The notes under the pieces were generated by a model, which was not told where the DNA came from, ran no database searches, and saw nothing but the letters and a program-made list of their open reading frames with translations. The translations under genes and the position numbers were made by a program. Positions 60,266 through 64,000 of a stretch of DNA of 64,000 nt are shown here, piece by piece; position 1 is the first letter of the stretch; every line of letters starts with the position of its first letter. The DNA comes from Amycolatopsis vastitatis (GTDB taxonomy: Bacteria; Actinomycetota; Actinomycetes; Mycobacteriales; Pseudonocardiaceae), in contig NZ_NMUL01000016.1 in the NCBI RefSeq assembly GCF_002234595.1, positions 124,001 through 188,000 on the forward strand, written 5' to 3'.

Positions 60266-62122
60266 TCAGGAGCAGGCTTGCGCGCCGGGCGGGGCCTGAC
60301 AGAGGCGGGCGGTGAATCCGCCGTTCGCGGCCACCGGAACGGTGAGGGTGCTCCCGGATGTCACGCGCTGTGTCGTGACCTGGAGCTTCCCGTCGGCGCC
60401 GTCGCCGTAGACCTCGGCCAGCCAATCACCCGGTGGGAGGAAACCCAGCGGTGCGTCGAGCCGCGTCGCCGGCCCCGCCGCCAGTGCCCCGACGTACCAC
60501 TGCGCGCCGCTCCGGCGGGCGAGCACCGCGAGCTTCCCGGGGTCGCCGGCCAGCAGCAGCGTGTCGTCCCACGCCGTCGGGATGCCCTTGAGGAGCCGCT
60601 CGGCGGCCGGGTGGGCGTCGTAGCTCGCGACGCTGTCCGCGAAGTGCTGGACGCCGGATTCGAACAGCACGCTCAGCGCGAGCTCGCCGCCGTCGCTGGT
60701 CGGCCGGACGCCGGTGAACGTGACCGGCGTGAAGTCCATCGAGCCGGAGAGGTTCCGCGTGAACGGCAGCGTCAGGTAGTGGTCGATCGAGAACGGCTCG
60801 CGTCCCGGTTTCGGCTTCGTCCCTTCGGCGCCCCGCACCGCTTCGACGCTCATCACGTTCGGCCAGGTGCGCTGGATGCCGCGCGGGATCGGCGCGCCGT
60901 GGAAGTTCACCATCAGGTGGTACTTCGCGGCCGCCGCGAGCACGGCGTCGTACCAGCGGGTGCGGTCCTGCCGCTCGGACTCGACGAAGTCGATCTTGAG
61001 CCCGACGACGCCCCAGTCGGCGTACTGCTTGAAGTTCTTCTCCCGCTCGCTGTCGGTATCGGTGATCTTCGCGTCCGCCCAGAGCCAGATGCCGACGTTC
61101 CGTTGTTTGGCGTAGGCGACCAGGTCCGGCACCCAGGCGGCGTTCCAGCCCGAGTCGACGAGGTTGTACGCCCAGCCCTCCTTCGCCGCGAGGTCGACGT
61201 ACTTCTCCTGCAGCGCGAGGTCGCCGGTGCCTTCCGACCACCACGACCACGCGCCGGCGCCGGGCTTGATCCACGAGGTGTCGGCGATCTTCGACGGGCT
61301 CGCGAGGTCGGTGCTGAGGTCGGACTGCGTGACGGTGGCCAGGTCGCCGACGATCATCGCGCGCCACGGCGTGGACAGGGGTCCTTTCGCGACTTCCGCC
61401 GGGTCGCCGAGGGTCAGCTGGAAGCGGTGCTGCGGGGTGAGCGTCAGCCGGGAACCCGCGTAGCTGCCGTTCAGGTCGGATTCCAGGACCGACAGCCAGG
61501 TGTCGCCGACGTGGAACAGCGCGGGGTAGCCGTACTCGACCGGATCCTGCTGGGCGACCGGCTTGTGGACGTGGATGCTCTCGTAGTCGCTGCGGCCGTT
61601 GTCGAACGGCAGCAGGAAGGAGTCGGCGGTCTGCGGGACGGCGTATTCCGACGCCTCGCGAACGACCGTCACCCACTTCGGGGTGTCGAAGACGTACCGG
61701 TAGGCGACGCCGTCACGGGAGACCCGGAAGACGACGTCGAACGCGCCGCCGGGGCCCTTGACGTTCAGCGTGGTTTCGGCGGCGTCGTAGGTGTGCCGCA
61801 AGCGTTTGCCGGTGGTGGTCGTGTATTCGTCGTGCACCGGCCGCTGGCTGAACCCGGTGACCTTCAGGCCGCGGGTCAGGTCGCCGTTTTCGGTCTCGAC
61901 GCCGAGTGCGGACGGCTCCAGCACCGTCGTCGCGCCACGGGTCACCGACAGCGTGAGTTTTCCCTGGTCCAACGCGATGTGCGCTTCGGGCGCCGGCGCG
62001 AAGGACGTCCCCGGCGCGGTGAGCGTCCAGGACGTCACCGGCGCGGGCTGCCCGGCGGCCGGCAACCCGACCAGCGCCACCCCGACGGCCAGCACGGCCG
62101 CCGTTCCCACTCGCTTCCTCAT
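60266..62122 (-). CDS. secreted glycoside hydrolase family 97 enzyme (alpha-galactosidase-type)
   Basis: 618 aa. Signal peptide MRKRVGTAAVLAVGVALVGL with AAG-type cleavage, an N-terminal beta-supersandwich domain, then a TIM barrel: GAWSWWSEG, YNLVDSGWNAAWVPDL, the likely nucleophile Asp in GLKIDFVES, MVNFHGAPIPRG, and a C-terminal sandwich. An Asp at that barrel position is typical of retaining GH97 alpha-galactosidases, in contrast to inverting alpha-glucosidases. ATG 62122 has an AAGGGATC site; longer readings start inside a palindrome and are rejected. Partner of the GH27 gene upstream. Confidence 0.85.
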   Translation of the reverse strand: MRKRVGTAAVLAVGVALVGLPAAGQPAPVTSWTLTAPGTSFAPAPEAHIALDQGKLTLSVTRGATTVLEPSALGVETENGDLTRGLKVTGFSQRPVHDEYTTTTGKRLRHTYDAAETTLNVKGPGGAFDVVFRVSRDGVAYRYVFDTPKWVTVVREASEYAVPQTADSFLLPFDNGRSDYESIHVHKPVAQQDPVEYGYPALFHVGDTWLSVLESDLNGSYAGSRLTLTPQHRFQLTLGDPAEVAKGPLSTPWRAMIVGDLATVTQSDLSTDLASPSKIADTSWIKPGAGAWSWWSEGTGDLALQEKYVDLAAKEGWAYNLVDSGWNAAWVPDLVAYAKQRNVGIWLWADAKITDTDSEREKNFKQYADWGVVGLKIDFVESERQDRTRWYDAVLAAAAKYHLMVNFHGAPIPRGIQRTWPNVMSVEAVRGAEGTKPKPGREPFSIDHYLTLPFTRNLSGSMDFTPVTFTGVRPTSDGGELALSVLFESGVQHFADSVASYDAHPAAERLLKGIPTAWDDTLLLAGDPGKLAVLARRSGAQWYVGALAAGPATRLDAPLGFLPPGDWLAEVYGDGADGKLQVTTQRVTSGSTLTVPVAANGGFTARLCQAPPGAQACS

Positions 62123-62146
62123 GCAGGATCCCTTCCCGTAGGTGGG

Positions 62147-62192
62147 GTCGTGAGTGAGAAACAGTGTTAGAACACTGTTTCTCACTCACGAC
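62147..62192. terminator. palindrome behind the GH27 gene (copy 2 of the 22820 element)
   Basis: 22-bp perfect arms containing GTGAGTGAGAAACAGTGTT and its complement, loop AG (CT in copy 1). Begins 3 bp after the stop of the reverse-strand GH27 gene and 24 bp before the GH97 start. Same element as at 22820-22867. Confidence 0.85.
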
Positions 62193-62195
62193 GGG

Positions 62196-64000
62196 TCAGG
62201 CGCAGGTGAGCCGGGCCGCGGCCCAGTCGCTGCGGTCGTAGGAGTTGCCGTCGCCGCCGTCGGTGACGACGAGCCGCAGGTACTGGGCGCCGTGCAGGTC
62301 CGCGGCCAGCGGCAAGGCCGGGTCCTGCCACGTCCGGACGCCCGTCGACGCCGCCTTCGCGCCGTCCGCGTAGATCTCGAACGTCGCCGAGCCCTGCTTG
62401 TTCGTCGCCTCGCGCTCGTCGTCGACGCCGACGTCCGCGGTGAACGCCGTGCAGCGTCCGCCCAGGTAGAAGACGACTTCGCTGGGCGCGTGGGCGCCGA
62501 GGCCCTTCGGGTAGACGACGCCGTTGATCGTCAGCGGCTTGCCGTCGCCGGCGGGGATGCTGCCGTTGGACATGTCCCGCTCGACCGGGCCGTAGCCGTT
62601 CTTCTCGGCCGCCCAGCGCAGGTCGCTCGCCCACGCGGGTGCCGTCGGCGGCGCCGCGGGCACGGTGAGCTGCTGCTCGCCGGCCCAGCTCGCCTGGCCG
62701 AACCCGAGCGCCCGGTACGTGACGCCGCCGCGCAGGACCGCTGTCGTGCCTTCGGTGCCGGCCGGCGGGGTCACCCGCCAGCGTCCGGCCGCGGTGTCGC
62801 CGGTGCCGAGCACGAACTGCCGGGGCCGGGCCAGCTGCTCGACGCGCCAGCCGGCGGGCGCGGTGAGCGTGACGCGCGGGTCGAACACCGGGACGCGGGC
62901 CTCGTCGGTCGCGGAGACCGTGACCTCGAAGGGCTTGCCGGCGGGGGTGATCTCGCCCGGCACGCCCGGGACCGGCGCGGCCAGCTCGATACCCGTGCTC
63001 ACCAGGGGCGCGTTCCGCCACCAGGCGCCGCCCGCGTGCACGCGGTAGACCACCGTCGCGTGGGGCGGGACGACCGCGGAGAGCCGGCCGGCGGTCTGGA
63101 GGTCGCGGTGGGCCCAGAGGTCACGCGCGGAGTACCCGACGGCATTGGGAAGACCGACGGCGGCCGCCGTGGTGCCGATCGTGGCCGACGACGTCGTCTC
63201 GTTGAACAGCGCGACCGCGACGTCACCGTCCGCCAGGGGCTTGGCGAACACCCAGTGTCCGTCCTGGTTGGACAGCACGCGCGCCTGGACCCCGCGGCGG
63301 TCCTGGTCGAGCGCGATGACCTCGGCGTTGCGCAGGACGTCGAAGTTCTCCGGCGACACCTTGCGCAGGTCGGCACCGATGAGCAGCGGCGCGGCCATCA
63401 TCGCCCACAGCGAGAAGTGGGACTTGTACTCCTCGGTCGTCATGCCGCCGTTGCCGACCTCGAGCATGTCGGGATCGTTCCAGTGCCCCGGCCCGGCGTA
63501 CGGCGCGAGCGGCGCGTTCGCCTTGAGGATCTGGAGCATCTTGGCCCAGTTGTCCTTGATGTCGCCGGTGGTGCGCCAGAGGTGCCCGACGTCGGCGCCC
63601 CACTCCCACGGCTTGTTCTCGCCCCACTCGCAGAGCGAGTACACGATCGGGCGACCGGTCTTCTTCAGCGCGTCGCGCATCTTCGTGTAGCGCTCGAGCG
63701 CGGGCCGGCCCTGGTTGTTGCAGTTGTCGTACTTGAGGTAGTCGACGCCCCAGTCCGCGAACGTCTGGGCGTCGACGTCTTCGTGGTCGAGCGCGCCCGG
63801 CTGGGTCTTCGCGCAGGTCACCGTGCCCGCGCTGGTGTAGATGCCGAACTTGAGGCCCTTCGAGTGGACGTAGTCGGCGAGAGCCTTGATGCCGCTCGGG
63901 AAGCGCGCCTTGTTCGCCTGCATGCGCCCGTCGGCGTCTCGCGCGGGCTCGGCCCAGCAGTCGTCGACGTTGACGTACTCGTAGCCGGCGGCCTTGAGGC
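62196..64000 (-). CDS. GH27 alpha-galactosidase with NPCBM domain (5' end outside window)
   Basis: About 600 C-terminal residues are visible. Barrel motifs: VNVDDCWAEPARDADGR at the window edge, GIYTSAGTVTC, nucleophile Asp in YLKYDNC, acid/base Asp in WNDPDMLEVGNGG, WAMMAAPLLIGADLR; then a C-terminal beta domain, a NEW3-like segment (TPAGKPFEVTVSATD) and an NPCBM carbohydrate-binding module (SIPAGDGKPLTINGV, GLGAHAPSEVVFYLGG). Such multidomain GH27 proteins are secreted and remove alpha-galactosyl (or beta-arabinopyranosyl) groups from plant polysaccharides. The start codon and signal peptide lie beyond position 64000. Confidence 0.92.
   Translation of the reverse strand, partial: LKAAGYEYVNVDDCWAEPARDADGRMQANKARFPSGIKALADYVHSKGLKFGIYTSAGTVTCAKTQPGALDHEDVDAQTFADWGVDYLKYDNCNNQGRPALERYTKMRDALKKTGRPIVYSLCEWGENKPWEWGADVGHLWRTTGDIKDNWAKMLQILKANAPLAPYAGPGHWNDPDMLEVGNGGMTTEEYKSHFSLWAMMAAPLLIGADLRKVSPENFDVLRNAEVIALDQDRRGVQARVLSNQDGHWVFAKPLADGDVAVALFNETTSSATIGTTAAAVGLPNAVGYSARDLWAHRDLQTAGRLSAVVPPHATVVYRVHAGGAWWRNAPLVSTGIELAAPVPGVPGEITPAGKPFEVTVSATDEARVPVFDPRVTLTAPAGWRVEQLARPRQFVLGTGDTAAGRWRVTPPAGTEGTTAVLRGGVTYRALGFGQASWAGEQQLTVPAAPPTAPAWASDLRWAAEKNGYGPVERDMSNGSIPAGDGKPLTINGVVYPKGLGAHAPSEVVFYLGGRCTAFTADVGVDDEREATNKQGSATFEIYADGAKAASTGVRTWQDPALPLAADLHGAQYLRLVVTDGGDGNSYDRSDWAAARLTCA

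Overview
This is a high-GC (about 70% or more), gene-dense actinobacterial chromosome segment with many GTG/TTG starts, ATGA/GTGA stop-start overlaps and -10 boxes placed directly in front of start codons. Gene content (XRE-DUF397 pair, SorC regulator, SHOCT/DUF1707 protein, class I P450s with a 3Fe-4S ferredoxin, DUF3516 helicase) points to Pseudonocardiaceae, most likely Amycolatopsis; this is an inference from gene content. The nucleoside-salvage genes scattered through the window (PNP, PmmB-like mutase, upp, an acidic Rv3311-like protein, add, deoA, cdd) recall, from memory, the compact Mycobacterium tuberculosis deoD-pmmB-upp-...-add-deoA-cdd region, so the window looks like that locus expanded by accessory inserts.

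Layout. 1-8.9 kb: methylmalonyl-CoA mutase (mutA-mutB, reverse), a membrane Ser/Thr kinase, an ABA4-like membrane protein, purine nucleoside phosphorylase, an MGT-type glycosyltransferase, a phosphohexomutase and a flavodoxin-like protein. 9.0-12.5 kb: an accessory operon of XRE regulator, ImmA/IrrE-type HELGH protein, 7-TM protein and amidohydrolase, preceded by a structured leader. 12.5-17.6 kb: small membrane protein, a divergent-type HisRS, a HEAT-repeat protein, and a two-component system. 17.6-24.3 kb: a reverse operon of FAD monooxygenase, FMN alpha-hydroxy-acid oxidase, degenerate P450-like protein and cation/proton antiporter, then an aldo/keto reductase under a MerR regulator with a textbook 19-bp-spacer operator. 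24.3-31.4 kb: TetR, an ECF sigma factor with a membrane partner, pentapeptide protein, upp, XRE-DUF397, phosphatase, SHOCT/LiaF-like protein and a Uma2 protein. 31.5-34.8 kb: deoC, aldehyde dehydrogenase and a truncated dehydrogenase without catalytic residues. 34.8-39.3 kb: GH12-like lipoprotein, TetR, tandem P450s and ferredoxin. 39.3-44.5 kb: polyol-type ABC importer without ATPase, zinc dehydrogenase and divergent SorC regulator. 44.7-51.7 kb: a truncated Rossmann gene, a tiny secreted peptide, the helicase, the acidic protein, an MFS transporter and adenosine deaminase. 51.9-60 kb: a coiled-coil protein and a nucleoside uptake and salvage operon (BMP lipoprotein, ATPase, two permeases, cdd, deoA). 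60.2-64 kb: GH97 and GH27 alpha-galactosidase-type enzymes.

Non-coding structure is rich. Convergent gene pairs end in one of three ways: clusters of a ~20-bp ACGCGTGATT-type repeat (three sites), perfect or near-perfect long hairpins (three sites), or direct 3' overlap or abutment (four sites). A separate near-identical 22-23-bp-arm palindrome stands directly behind two unrelated reverse-strand genes. At least twelve genes appear to be leaderless. No tRNA, rRNA, CRISPR array or intact insertion sequence was seen.
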